Shown here: piece by piece, positions 12,701-21,500 of the stretch
Layout of the letters: each line of letters begins with the position of its first letter
How positions within the stretch are numbered: position 1 is the first letter of the stretch
Program-made: the position numbers and the translations under genes
The notes under the pieces: model-generated
Databases searched by the model: none
What the model was told of the DNA's origin: nothing
The model's input: only the letters and a program-made list of their open reading frames with translations
DNA from: Hedera helix
Taxonomy: Eukaryota > Streptophyta > Magnoliopsida > Apiales > Araliaceae
Assembly: GCA_947179155.2 (NCBI GenBank)
Contig: OX359281.1
Location: 44,729,967 to 44,793,966, forward strand
DNA length: 64,000 nucleotides
Reading direction: 5' to 3'

Positions 12701-12797
12701 CACTATCATGTTGGTGGTGAATGTAAGAAAATGAGGGGCCAAAACGCTGTTGATTGAAAAATTTAGCTCTAATGGTGAGACTGCGCCGATACGCCAT
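1601..12797 (-). CDS. OXA1: OXA1 mitochondrial inner-membrane insertase, 5' exons 1-4 (3' part outside window)
   Basis: OXA1 (YidC/Oxa1/Alb3 family) inserts proteins into the mitochondrial inner membrane from the matrix. Exons read on the minus strand: 12797-12337, 9724-9634, 2158-2111 and 1659-1601. All join in frame with GT donors and AG acceptors. Exon 1 starts MAYRRSL and gives a Ser/Arg-rich presequence, then PVAALQYLIDGIHNYTGLPW. Exon 2 gives WGSIAVTTVLIRG and INQLKATSKLT, the conserved start of the insertase domain. Exon 3 gives LMRPKLEEIKQEMQNR and exon 4 GMSPTAVAEGQQRMSKIFK. The next expected residues (YGVTPF..., where the next membrane part begins) were not found at 1-1600, so the remaining exons should lie left of the window. 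Intron 2 is about 7.5 kb and intron 1 about 2.6 kb; both are filled with transposons. The four exons show no frame break. Family identity is secure; whether the gene is complete cannot be judged here. Confidence 0.88.
2351..2871 (+). mobile_element. Non-autonomous Helitron-like element, copy A
   Basis: The left end has the form A|TC (TCTATCTATATTATAATTAA). The right end carries a perfect palindrome CCCCGTGCACGGGG at 2846-2859, followed nine bases later by CTAG at 2868-2871. A TC start and a GC hairpin just before CTRR are the hallmarks of Helitrons. The body contains motifs (GTCAAAA, CTACATTAGGTCAAAACCTA, a segment with GCAGTACCAAG) that recur near 2940-3030 and 20925-21340. The base after CTAG is A and not the usual T, so the right boundary or insertion site is slightly degenerate. 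It lies in OXA1 intron 2. No Rep/helicase coding capacity is present. Confidence 0.55.
2883..3293 (+). mobile_element. Helitron-like element, copy B, carrying a nested foldback
   Basis: It begins TCTATATACTTTAACTAAGT after A, and repeats the motifs of copy A (TCCTACAATATTACTT, TTTGGTCAAAAACTAACCCA). It ends CTAG followed by T at 3290-3294, preceded by the possible degenerate hairpin GTGTGCTTTACAC. It follows copy A almost directly. A 26-bp inverted-repeat element sits inside it at 3070-3154. Boundaries are inferred. Confidence 0.42.
3070..3154. mobile_element. Small foldback MITE (26-bp arms)
   Basis: Arms 3070-3095 and 3129-3154 are inverted copies (AATGATATTTTCGCATGAGT against the same sequence with CAC for CGC) with one mismatch. 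It is 85 bp in total. A loosely similar structure, with AATTGATATTTTT arms, lies near 36280-36350. No target duplication was resolved. Confidence 0.5.
3717..3766. repeat. (AT)n microsatellite
   Basis: About 25 uninterrupted AT units, followed by about 150 bp of impure ATAT/TTATA sequence to about 3950. It lies in OXA1 intron 2. Confidence 0.95.
3948..5278. mobile_element. Truncated Mutator-like foldback element
   Basis: The sequence from about 3948 (TTTACATCACTGAATTAAAA, then CTCATTTTTTTTACAAAATG) is an inverted, diverged copy of the sequence before 5278 (complement: AATTTACATTTGTATCACTA, then TTTTTTTTTTACAAAAAATT). The right end, read outside-in, is GGGGTTAAATCACTTTTTTC and then ACTGAAC. 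It resembles the end of the 58450-60501 element, so both probably belong to one family. The outermost 45 bp or so of the left arm is missing and the sequence there is AT microsatellite. The interior has no long ORF. A slightly more GC-rich stretch at 4440-4630 might be a captured host fragment, unidentified. Confidence 0.45.
5503..5553. repeat. Perfect 18-bp hairpin
   Basis: GATTTCATGGTAGTGCAC at 5503-5520 is followed after 15 bases by its exact reverse complement at 5536-5553. The loop also contains CCATGAAATC, so alternative pairing is possible. The stem is short for a plant microRNA precursor. It lies in OXA1 intron 2. Confidence 0.6.
6167..6476 (+). repeat. 5' LTR
   Basis: 310 bp, starting TGATGCAGGACAAAAACAGG and ending CTCCATTA. 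The ends are TG...TA and not the usual TG...CA; the boundaries are fixed by the flanking TCTTC duplication and the tRNA primer site. A TATA-like TATAAATAG lies near 6362-6370, consistent with a promoter in the LTR. Confidence 0.93.
6479..6491 (+). other. Primer-binding site (Met-tRNA)
   Basis: TGGTATCAGAGCC is the standard plant retrotransposon primer site, complementary to the 3' end of initiator methionine tRNA. It lies two bases beyond the left LTR. The leader from here to 7363 is non-coding, CCAAAACC-rich and then polypurine/pyrimidine-rich, with a short (AT)n at about 7329-7346. Confidence 0.9.
7364..9139 (+). CDS. Retrotransposon Gag-aspartic protease polyprotein (591 aa)
   Basis: Intact ORF of an LTR retrotransposon. 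Residues 1-65 look coiled-coil-like (MSQQTERLTKIEDSIVALAA). Residues about 105-230 match the plant retrotransposon Gag domain (WIHSLESFFRWY, GTARIWWDHYQRN, RRFVPPDYKQRACLQL). A CX2CX4HX4C zinc knuckle lies at 321-334 (CFNCRGFGHMSFEC). A retroviral-type protease follows, with active-site VIDTGSCADV and catalytic Asp429, and a later ILGRTWLW motif. The Gag and protease types resemble the Ty3/gypsy group. The ORF continues through the polypurine tract and ends in the right LTR, so about 24 C-terminal residues (ending ARLWKPN) are LTR-encoded. No reverse transcriptase follows. Confidence 0.92.
   Translation: MVNAGEVNAKFDVYMSQQTERLTKIEDSIVALAANAANVQTTITSLTAKIDVLPERTNKGYEDARRNAENPSLGPNEILLQQQGPNFHVSDPRLNVVDRGAKLDVGDFNGDQGSESFFDWIHSLESFFRWYELSDERKLLFVDAKLKGTARIWWDHYQRNLYTVARRWEDMKIAMTRRFVPPDYKQRACLQLTELVQRSKSVAEYTSTFYSLVTRSEFPWIEDVLISMYRRGLNQEITSGVASGKILLLDDAVQVANQVEDTLRRNSVRSPIPVQTRSERTFVEPFKGKPVERPSANLSASSRLNRTTGSSSASNNSTTRCFNCRGFGHMSFECPSPKMNVASPPSKQVAMVNKDEKTVVHEEVCTPSDKDNEYNEQDLEADAHLEGCLGVLRPLWVTRKQKDDPKLHRGRIFQTLVKCAGQICSLVIDTGSCADVIAEDTVKKLGLKVEPHPDPYEVAWITNTKLRVTQRCLVTFSIGKLKDTVMCDILPLKVCHIILGRTWLWDRHAHHDTRANTYSIFKGNTKFTLTCAIDLPKLKLAKNSLVIRHGCSCVHNSTELSFSQRRRNDAGQKQVQRETWLEQYARLWKPN
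9067..9376 (+). repeat. 3' LTR
   Basis: 310 bp, identical to the 5' LTR except for seven substitutions that I counted by eye. Its first 73 bases are the end of the Gag-protease ORF, including the stop codon. It is followed by the second TCTTC copy. Confidence 0.93.
11092..11588. mobile_element. hAT-type MITE
   Basis: 497-bp element with terminal inverted repeats: TAGGGGTGTTCAACGG at the left and the complement of TAGGGGTGTCCATCGG at the right. It is flanked by a perfect 8-bp duplication TTCATGAC (11084-11091 and 11589-11596). Many CGGTACCGGTT and ACCGAACCG subterminal repeats lie at both ends around an AT-only core. The 8-bp duplication and AGGGGTGT end are typical of plant hAT MITEs. It is non-coding; the apparent ORFs are repeat artefacts. 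It lies in OXA1 intron 1. Confidence 0.93.
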
Positions 12798-12987
12798 TGC
12801 TTTGGCTCCTTTAAAATGGAGTTTTTCAACAACAGAAATGGAGGTTAGAAAGATTTAACACAAAACCCTAGAATCAAAATTGAACAGGACACGGAGACAT
12901 TTTTTTTCTTATTTTCCTTTTCTTTTCTCCTTCTTTATGGTTTCAAACTCCCAAATTTAATATTACATCAAAGTACACCCATGTCCC

Positions 12988-13053
12988 GGGGTTTAGCTCA
13001 TATGATAGAGCGAACTTGCGAGAGGCACCTGGTTCGATTCCCTTGCACCTCCA
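12988..13053 (+). pseudogene. tRNA-Ala-like relic
   Basis: GGGGTTTAGCTCATATGATA and then GAGCG, GGTTCGATTC and CACCTCCA follow the layout of plant nuclear tRNA-Ala. The D-arm stem GCTC/GAGC is kept. The anticodon arm is short by about seven bases, and both the acceptor and T stems have mismatches, so it cannot fold as a working tRNA. It could be a dead tRNA gene or the head of an old SINE. Confidence 0.45.
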
Positions 13054-13286
13054 TCCACTTTTGGCTAAATTCTAATTTGCACCTTACATTTTATTTTGAA
13101 TTAAATGTAATTTTAATGAGAAAATAAAATAAATGTACCTAATATTTTTGATTTAAATGCACTCTGCATTATATTTTGGTCAAACATTCACTTATTTAAA
13201 AACACTTCACTTCATGTTATTTTCAATCAAATATTCACCTAAAAAGATAAATTATCGCTTAATTTCTCATATAAAATTAACTATTT

Positions 13287-13457
13287 AACCCGGCTATTGG
13301 CGCAGTGGTTTAAGCTTAGTCCTGGGACGAGCCGTAGACGTCTTGGGTTCGAGTTCCACTTACAATAATAGTTATGCCTTAACAGGTAACGGGGTCACGG
13401 ATCGCACGTTACATGGTCTGATTGCGGTTGGGATACTTCACATTATCAAAAATAAAT
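13287..13457 (+). mobile_element. tRNA-derived SINE
   Basis: About 171 bp. It contains a box A-like TGGCGCAGTGGTTTAAGC and, downstream, a box B-like GGTTCGAGTTCC, the internal RNA polymerase III promoter of tRNA-derived SINEs. It ends in an A-rich AAAAATAAAT tail. A perfect 13-bp target duplication AAATTAACTATTT flanks it (13274-13286 and 13458-13470). It is non-coding and relies on LINE proteins for movement. Confidence 0.88.
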
Positions 13458-13807
13458 AAATTAACTATTTCTATAATTTGAAAATTTAAATGCCCTTAAT
13501 ATTCCATTCGCTTGCATATTTGGATGAATATTAGCCAAAAAATAATGCAAAGTATGTATTTTATTTTTTCACTAAAAATATAAGGTACATCTAATTCAAA
13601 AAAAATAAAATGTACTACAAATCAATTTTAGGGTTGAAATTTAGTCTCTTTTTTAAATCCTATCAACCTTATTACCTAACTACCTTCCCAACCGCTCATT
13701 TCTAATCTTCTCTATTTGTTTCTCACACACTAAAAATACACAATTTAGGATTTTCCCCATCATCATCCTAATCAAACTAATAGTACAGTACCAAACTGAA
13801 GTGAGAA

Positions 13808-16314
13808 ATGGGTAGTCTTCTCCTCAATTTAGGATTTTCCCCATCGTCATCTTCTTCTTCACATAATACAAGATTCACTAGTAGTACTACTGCTCTGTTC
13901 TACCTTTTTTCAACCACAAAAAACCCTTAAATTCTTATAATTCTTCATGTTTTTTAACCTCCAAAAATCTCCTTCATGATAATTATAGGGCGGCCAAGAT
14001 AACAGCAGCAGCGGAAGTAGAAAGCTCTGTGTCCGGATTGTTGGATGATAAGGATGAGGTGATTAAGAGAGTATCAGCTGCTAAAGATTCAAATGAAGCC
14101 TTACTGATGATTGCTGAAATGACTCAGAGAAGTGGTGGAGTAGTGTCTACTTCAGATTGTTGTTCAGTTAATAGTTATCTCCACCACCCTTGATCGTAAC
14201 AATGCTGATTTAGCCTTGTCTATTTTCTCTGCCATGCGTTCCACCTTTTTCAATCAAGGTACATACATACTACTTCATAAATAATAATGCTTTATGTTGA
14301 ATGTGAGGTGCGACTAACTTGAACATGGACATGGATAAAATAGAGTAGTATTATATGTCTTTCTTTACTACTTTTTATCCATGTATCCGTTGTTATCTAA
14401 AATTGACATAAATTTGTCGTCATATATTGCTACTCTTTTGAAAGACATCGTGTAACTTAGAATTGGACAATATAACAAGAAATAATATTTTAACTTAATG
14501 CTGATTTGAATTTCAAGAGGTCATGTTTATCTAGTATTGGGATTCGGTTTTAGTGAAGGTGAGATTTTGGAAAATTGGGAAGCTCGTATAGAAAAAATGT
14601 TGCATTTCTATGGCACATAGATGCATTGTAGCTTGGCGTTATTTAATACTCCCTCTTCCGGAACAATAGATGTTTTAGACTTTGCACATGTATTAGAATT
14701 GCATTTAATGCTACAATTTATTGATTAAAACTGATTTAAAATACCATTATTGGAAAGATGAGAGATTCAGGGGTAATATAGGATGGTATTTAATTTATTC
14801 TCCTTGAAAATTACAAACAACAATTATAAAGGAACATAAGATTTTTCTAAAATTTCTATTATTTTGGAATGGAGGGAGTACTGTTAAAGTTGCAATACAA
14901 CTCTGTGCTATATATATGCAATTTATTTGAATATTGAATTTCCCCAATTTCTCAAAAATGTCAACTTAACCAAATCCAAATTCCTAGTATTTGTGCAATA
15001 GTTAATGAGCTCTAAAAGTTGAATCTTATGGTTAGATATCCTACATTTGAACTTGTTTGATTTGCTGGTTTTTCTGAATTTTCTGGTCAAAATTCGTACT
15101 TGATACAAGGAGAAACTGTTGGACAGAAATGCCCATCTGTAGAGAGATGGAGGTGGTCTGGGCCAAATGTACATACATCTACACAATTGGTATGGGGTCT
15201 TGCAGCTTCACTTAGGGTCTCAGATGCCCTTAGGATCATTGCAAATGTTTGCCGAGTGGGAGTTTCCCCCAGTGAAGAGGTGTGTATGGCTGCAATTCCT
15301 CGATCTTTTTCTCCTGCTTTCCCACTTGACTTATTTTCCACTTAACCTTGCTAATATTTACATTTTTTAGTCTCATTTCTCACATTCTTCTTCCTTTTTA
15401 ATATATATATATATATATATACAAGTCTAGCTGTGTTCATCAAAATTTGGTGATATGTACGACTCTTAGATATATTCCATTTAGTAATCTAGTTTTAAAT
15501 ATCATCATCTCACTCCATCCTGGTAAGAAGGAATTGATATTGCACACATGTTTATGGGAATTCTTTTGTGGAGTTAACTTTAAGCATTGTTTGTATAATC
15601 TTTTCTTGCAGGTCCCTTTTGGCAAAATAGTGAGGTGTCCAAGTTGTATGATTGCTGTTGCTGTTGCACAACCCCAACATGGTATTCAGGCATGCATATA
15701 GAGAAAAACTTCTATCTTTTCGACCTCTGTCCTTTACCATGTCTTTTCCGAATACTTAAATGCTGTCTGAGAAATTAAGAACCACGCTGGTTGACGAATG
15801 ACGATAAGGCTGATTTGTTTGACATTGGCCTGTATTTCAAACCAGGTCAACTGTGGATTAGGTTGTTTTGTTGTACTGGCCTATTCTTGAATAACTTGTT
15901 CACTGGTGTAAGTTTGCACGAGAAAGAAACAAAAAACAGTACTTCATCGACCAACTTCACATTAGTGCTTCTGAACTAAATAATAGAATGAGATATACTT
16001 GTACTTATAAAAAAATTAAAAGGGAAAAGAATGTACTTATAAAATATGTTTAGTGCCAGAAGAATCTGGATGGAGGAACCTCCTTTGAAAAGGGTGCTTA
16101 ACTTGTTTGTTAGTGTCCTTTTAGGCTGTCTATGGATGGGATATTGGTTGTAGCTTTTAGGCGATATCTCTGTCGTGTTGGATCAGTTGTAACAGGATGT
16201 GGTTTTAGTTATTAATTGTTTGTTTGTTTTTTCATGCCGAGATGGAAACTCCAAGCCGAAGCAAATGATGAGTTGGAAAGACTCCTTAACTCTGAAATTA
16301 TACAAGCAGAACAG
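13808..16314 (+). pseudogene. Decayed gene for a PPR-like plastid protein
   Basis: Exon-like pieces: 13808-14258, 15110-15279, 15612-15689 and about 16242-16314. The first begins MGSLLLNLGFSPSSSS, a plastid-transit-like start, and continues with AAKITAAAEVESSVSG, EALLMIAEMTQRSGG and LDRNNADLALSIFSAMRS. Exon 2 gives ETVGQKCPSVERWRWS and AASLRVSDALRIIANVC. Exon 3 gives VPFGKIVRCPSCMIAVAVAQ. The last gives RWKLQAEANDELERLLN. From memory these match the two ends of a conserved plant plastid protein often annotated as PPR-containing; its middle is absent. Lesions: frame breaks near 13915-13930 and near 14166, and GC where a GT donor is expected after 15689. A Stowaway MITE lies in the first intron. 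The family name is tentative; the broken state is clear. Confidence 0.6.
14649..14878. mobile_element. Stowaway-like MITE
   Basis: 230 bp, starting CTCCCTCTTCCGGAACAATA and ending GGAATGGAGGGAG, with TA on both sides (14647-14648 and 14879-14880). The CTCCCTC ends and TA target are those of Tc1/mariner-type Stowaway MITEs. It is in an intron of the PPR-like pseudogene. Confidence 0.88.
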
Positions 16315-16753
16315 GTTTCAGACAGATAATCTACATGGAATAAAAATCATAACCTTCATGTGATATTTCATCATTTCATCTGATCATGTTAGTCTATTCC
16401 AAATGATTGTTCTTTAAGGTATTTAAATCTGGAGATTGGACTGGTGCTTACATGTCCAATGATGAATAGTTGTACTGCAAATCCTGTTATACAAAATCAC
16501 CCACATATACAAAAGAGGCAATTCATAGTCATAGTTAATTGTCTCCTCCTACTTGAGGACTTGACATCTGAGTTGAAGTAACGTTGTAAATTTGTAATGC
16601 ATTTCTTTTTTCCTTTTTAATTTTTAGTTTGTTACGTGTGTTTAAGTTAGGCCAATTGCTTCTCAATTTTTTCAATTATCTTCTGCATTGTATTTACCAT
16701 AATTTTGTCTGAAGTTAGAGGAGAACTCCTGTTTATACTCGCATATAACATTT

Positions 16754-17748
16754 AAGTAAAATACATTCACACTCCCCGTAAATAATTATAATAACACTCA
16801 CTACCCCTCTAGTTTTTTAAGTAACACTCACTACCCCTTTGAATAACATAATGTAACATTCACTATCCCTGAGATGGTTGACTTGATGATTTCAGCAGTT
16901 TTAAAAAATAAAATGGCCAAAATGTCCTTAACAACTTTCAGGACAATTATACCTTCAATTTATGATGACTAATATACCCTTTAAGCAAAAAGTTTGCTTG
17001 TATCTCACTTTCATTTAACTAGAAGGATAAATTATTAACTTAAATAAATAAAAGTTTATTTAACAAATGTAAAATTTTAAGGTGAATAATTTAATAATTA
17101 TTATCTAACATATGTACCAATAATGATTAGAAGAAAATTAGAGGTTATGGTATATTTGACTTGCCAATATATCATAATATATCAATATATCGTTATTACA
17201 TTATATTGATATATTTAATCAAATGTTGATATATTTGACTTAACAATATATCAATTGCGTTATTACATCATCTTGTTATATTTGTTTCAAGATTGATATA
17301 TTTGTCTTGAAAATATATCAATTTCGTTATTGCAACAGTTTGATATATTTGTTTTAATATTGATATATTTGACTTGAAAATATATTAATTTCGTTATTGT
17401 AGCATTTGATATATTTGTTTCAATATTGATATATTTGACTTGAAAATATATCAGTTTCGTCATTGCAGCATTTGATATATTTGTTCCAAGATTGATATAT
17501 TTGTCTTAAAAATATATTTGTCGTGAATGTAACTTGATCATATAGGTCAAAATAGGGTACTTTTGTCATTAGCAAAATAGGTATAAATTCACTATATTTT
17601 AAAATAGTAAAACATAAGGGTAAATATGTAATTTCCTTTATTTGGTAAAAAATAAACATCTACGGATGTAGTGAGTGTTACTTGAAAAATTAAAAAAATA
17701 ATGAGTGTTATTATAATCGTCTACAGGAGATATGAGTGTATTTTACTT
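16754..17748. mobile_element. 1-kb Mutator-like MITE
   Basis: Inverted ends of about 95 bp. Left: AAGTAAAATACATTCACACT and ATAATAACACTCACTACCCC. The right end is the diverged complement, with GAGTGTTATTATAATCG and GTGTATTTTACTT. The possible 9-bp flanking duplication ATAACATTT/ATAAATTTT is imperfect (7 of 9), as expected for an old Mutator-type insertion. The interior contains the tandem array at 17150-17520. Non-coding. Confidence 0.7.
17150..17520. repeat. Degenerate ~65-bp tandem repeats
   Basis: Five or so diverged units of the form GATATATTTGACTTGAAAAT, then ATATCAATTTCGTTATTGCA and TTGATATATTTG. They form the core of the surrounding inverted-repeat element. Confidence 0.75.
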
Positions 17749-17779
17749 TATAAATTTTTATCTTCCTTTATAGCAATAA

Positions 17780-17975
17780 TGGTTGTATTTGAATGTAATG
17801 AAATGAAAGTTGATACATGGGAGGTCCGCAATTGTCTGGAAGGTATCATTTGCTTGTGACCTGGCCATCTTGCTCCCATCAATGATTTGGTGGCAAACTT
17901 GATTATCATTGCATATGCTACAAGTACTCTTGGCTGGTCTAGGCTGAGTTCTGCCAAAACAGGCTTTAGGCAATA
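17780..17975 (-). other. Coding-like stretch of unknown origin
   Basis: The minus strand reads without stops as ACFGRTQPRPAKSTCSICND, then NQVCHQIIDGSKMARSQAND and TFQTIADLP. Base composition is higher in G+C than its surroundings, and a polypyrimidine tract precedes it in minus-strand sense. It may be an orphan exon or captured gene fragment. I do not recognise it. Confidence 0.25.
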
Positions 17976-18049
17976 TATATTAATTTTGTTTTTAAAAAAA
18001 ATGGGATAGATGGTAGTAATATTTAAATAATTTAATACCATAATAAGTC

Positions 18050-18860
18050 TCCCACACGATCTATATATTTCACGAAAAGAGTCTGCTAAAATTACAACTT
18101 TCCATTGTCACAGTCTCCAAATTCTTTTAGCCAAGAATCTTGCGCCGGTTTGCATCATGGTGTGCTATCACATGCAATTAAAAATTAGATCTTAATTTAA
18201 AAAAATATTAATATAACAGTGTAAATAAGATTCGATATCACAAAAAATGATTAATTTAATTCTATTCGATGTAAACTAAAATTAGAGAATTTTTAAATTA
18301 AAATAAATAAATAAAATAAAATAAAAATAGTATGAATCTAAATACGTAGAATAAATTAACGAATTAAATAAGAAGAATAAATATTGAGTTAAATTAACAT
18401 TCATCATCATAAATTAATACTGATCATTGATTCAAGTATAAATCAATTAATATTTTAAATATTCACCGTATTGCGTGTATAATAATTTTTTTTCTCTTTC
18501 TTTAATTTTAATTAAGTATAATCATTTAATTTAAATAACTTTACTACTAAACAACCTTTAGTACTCATTAAAAATTTAATCTAATAGTAAACTTTAAAAA
18601 TTAAAGAGATTATTAAATTAAATAATATAAATTATTCGTTTGTATTTAATTTAGATGAATATAGAAATTGTCGCCCGTGCCAACAATCCTGTGAATAAAA
18701 GGAATGGAAAGTGGGACCACAAGCATGCTGCCAAAAAGCAAACCGCAGGACAAAACTTGAAGCAACCGCGCTGTGCGCCTTATTACCTCCTCCTGCTGCT
18801 GCTCGAAACGACGTCGTGCTCCTGATCCATGCATGCCAAACGAAAGGCTCCCGCGCCATG
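18050..18860. other. AT-rich intergenic DNA, GC-richer at its end
   Basis: 18050-18655 is AT-rich with no visible gene. 18656-18860 is markedly richer in G+C and contains a 98-codon minus-strand ORF that extends past the insertion point of the neighbouring solo LTR, so this ORF is probably accidental. The stretch may be promoter or untranslated DNA of a lost gene. Confidence 0.4.
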
Positions 18861-18865
18861 GGCGG

Positions 18866-20241
18866 TGTCACAGGGGTCCGAGGTTCACCCCGAATTTTTA
18901 CCTTGTGATGGCCTGGTCTGTCTCGCACAACCAGTCAGCCAACCCTCGAACAGCACCAGCAGCACTGTTTATGCCCAACAGCACACTCACACACGTTTGT
19001 TTATGAACCTTACACAGTCCCTCATGTATAATCACAACCCAACCCGTATGTATGTGTTACCGAACAATAGTAAGCAAGCAATAATGCAACCCACGAATTA
19101 CAGGCTAAACACCCAACCTTTTATTGAACTAATCAATACAAGAACTCAGCCCTAAGGCTTACTTACACTAGACAACCCTATGCCTAGTTAGTGTATTTCC
19201 CACAGAGTATACACCAAGCAATGACTCTAGTTCTCACACACTTTCTCTCTACCCCTATGTGCATCAACACTATACATATTTATAGCTATATGGTCAGTTA
19301 ACATCCCCAACTGCCAAGAGATCTACACCAACAAGGTGCTGCCAACAAAAGGGGTGGCAGATCCCCATCAGCCCATGACTAATTAAACTGCCCACTAATG
19401 CCTCCAAGTTTGTAGCCACGCATCCTTGATTCCCAGCATTGCAAACTGCTGTCAAACCACTTCCCCACTAGTGGTAACTACCCATAACTGCTCTGCAAGC
19501 CAGCCCCCAAATAATGCCACGCACAAATGGGTCTCAACAACACAAACTGCCATCTGGCATCATCCCACTACTAGTAACTGCCAACAACTGCTCTGCCCAT
19601 GCTGTCCTCAACTGCTGCCACCACTTCCTGACACCTTGCCCCACTATTGTGTGCAATCTGGACTCACCAAACTGCTTGCCAACCGCTACTTGACCCAGCC
19701 CAAGTTGCAGTCTGAACAAACTGTGCACCCCAGCCCATCTAGCATGCATCAGCCTTGCATGCTGAGCACCAGCTCATGCCATGCACCGATTGTTGCCAAG
19801 ACCTTGTCCGTCAAGCCTTGGTCTTCTTAGCCGCCATCGAACGTTGCACCATCTCGACCCACCGATGATCCCACTCATTGCCTTCAATGGTTAACCAAAA
19901 GGTGCAAGACGTGCGTGCCATTGTGCACACGCAGCCCGCATGTTGCCCACATTCAATCTTGGTTAATCTTTGATCCAAGCCGCCTAACCGTATGTTGGCA
20001 TTGTTGTTAGGGGAGCCCAACAATGCCTAAACATGCCCCATGTTTCAGCCATGACTTCCTGCCTATGACCCGAGTGGACTGCACGGACCACTCCTCCCCT
20101 ATAGTAGCACTTATGAAAATATCCAACGTGCCACCAACAGACGCCGAGCCCGCTTGACCAACCATAATGTATATCAGTCTTGGTTCACCATCCGACTAAC
20201 CATCGAGTTAGATCCCACGTCAAGTCAACAAGGGTCTAACA
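18866..20241. mobile_element. Solo LTR, 1,376 bp
   Basis: It begins TGTCACAGGGGTCCGAGG and ends AACAAGGGTCTAACA (TG...CA). It is flanked by a perfect 5-bp duplication GGCGG (18861-18865 and 20242-20246). It is much richer in C and G than the surroundings. A TATA-like TATTTATAG is near 19277. No internal retrotransposon sequence and no second LTR are present, so it is a solo LTR left by LTR-LTR recombination. ORFs up to 134 codons (19426-19830) occur but look like by-products of composition. The family is not assigned. Confidence 0.88.
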
Positions 20242-20658
20242 GGCGGCCAAACTGCTTTCCTCTTAATTACGGATATGCCATTCCTTTTACTTTTTCAGTT
20301 TTTTTTACAAAATAAAATTAAAATAATATAAAAGTACTAAAAATATATAAAATTACAAAAATTATTAAAAATTACTTAAAAACTCATAAATAATTAAATA
20401 TAAAATATTTAATAAATAAACATAAAATCTATTAATTACATCGTCTCAAAAAAACAAAGCAAAAAGAGCGTCTTTATTTTCTATTTGAATTTATCTAATG
20501 TATGTACTTACCACCACCTGTAGGAAATTGAAAGGTGGCCAATTGAATACTAGCTTAGCTAGTCATTACTCTGAGATCGGTGATTGCCATGATCTGTCCG
20601 TGTCTGTCACGTCGGGAGGAATGAAGTAAATAAAGGTTCCACCTTTTAATGATATTTA

Positions 20659-21345
20659 TCTATACTATAATTAAATTAAAAATTTTCTTAATATATGACT
20701 TAAAAACACATACTAAACATAAAAAATAAAAAATAGGATTCATTAAATATTATTTATTTACGTATTTATACTGAATTTAATGCATAAAAAAATAATATAA
20801 TAGTAGACTCCATGTATTGAATTCAATATAAATACATAAGCAAATAATATTTAGTGGATCTCATCTCTTATTTTTTATACTTAATATGTGTTCCTAGGAC
20901 ACATGTTAAGAGAACCCTTAAATTAAATAGACAACTAAATTCTTTGTTTTTTTTAATTCAGCCATTTTTTGGTTTACCTGTTTTTTTTATTTTTATTTGT
21001 ACATTAATTTAACTTTTTAACAATAAGATCTCTTTCTTTTTCACTTTTAAATCAAAATTAAATTATTTTTCCTACTTTAAATCAAATAATGACTTTTACC
21101 TATCTTAAGTTAAAGATTAATTTTCTTACATTAATTCAAAACATAACCCATCTACATACATGCATGCATATAAATTTATATTACAAATCGACTTGCACCT
21201 GGTATTTATGGTGTCATTTATTTTTCGTGTCGTCCTACCACATCAAACACACAAACATTTAGATTACAAATTCCTCTCAATCATTCTCCTCTGCAGTACC
21301 AAATGAGGTTTCAGGCCACTTTTCCACGGTGTCTCGTGACCAATA
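20659..21345 (+). mobile_element. Helitron-like repeat, copy C, with nested foldback
   Basis: It starts after A with TCTATACTATAATTAAATT, the same 5' form as copies A and B. It resumes after the nested element with AATTAAATAGACAACTAAATT, and shares with copy A the segment ATTACAAATTC, GCAGTACCAAATGAGG and GGCCACTTTTCCACGGTGT (compare 2530-2610). No CTRR end with a hairpin was found before the next 5'-like end at 21348. Confidence 0.42.
20705..20892. mobile_element. Foldback MITE with ~75-bp arms
   Basis: 20705-20780 and 20816-20892 are inverted diverged copies, for example CATTAAATATTATTTATTTA against the complement CACTAAATATTATTTGCTTA. The AACACATA ends are conserved. Non-coding. It is inserted in Helitron-like copy C. 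Confidence 0.68.
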
Positions 21346-21347
21346 AT

Positions 21348-21500
21348 CTATATACTATAATTAAATAAATTATTTTTTTTAAGTCCTTTTTTTGGTTCTC
21401 ATTTATTTTGATTTGACCTTTTTATTTTTTCTACAATAAGTCAACTATTATTATTTTTACATTCATTCAACCTAATGCAGTTTTACAATAAAAAAATATC
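21348..21500 (+). mobile_element. Helitron-like 5' end fragment, copy D
   Basis: After A it reads TCTATATACTATAATTAAAT, followed by AAGTCCTTTTTTTGGTTCTC and ACAATAAGTCAACT, as in the other copies. The right limit is not defined. Confidence 0.35.

Noticed and set aside
12988..13053. Functional tRNA-Ala gene
   Set aside because: The anticodon arm is shortened and the acceptor and T stems are mismatched, so it is called a relic.
18632..19155. Several ORFs of 62-108 codons
   Set aside because: They cross the left border of the solo LTR (18866), so they cannot be ancestral coding sequence. They reflect high G+C.
19426..19830. 134-codon ORF inside the solo LTR
   Set aside because: Low-complexity Pro, Ser, Thr and Cys-rich translation with no known domain; LTRs of this composition give such frames by chance.
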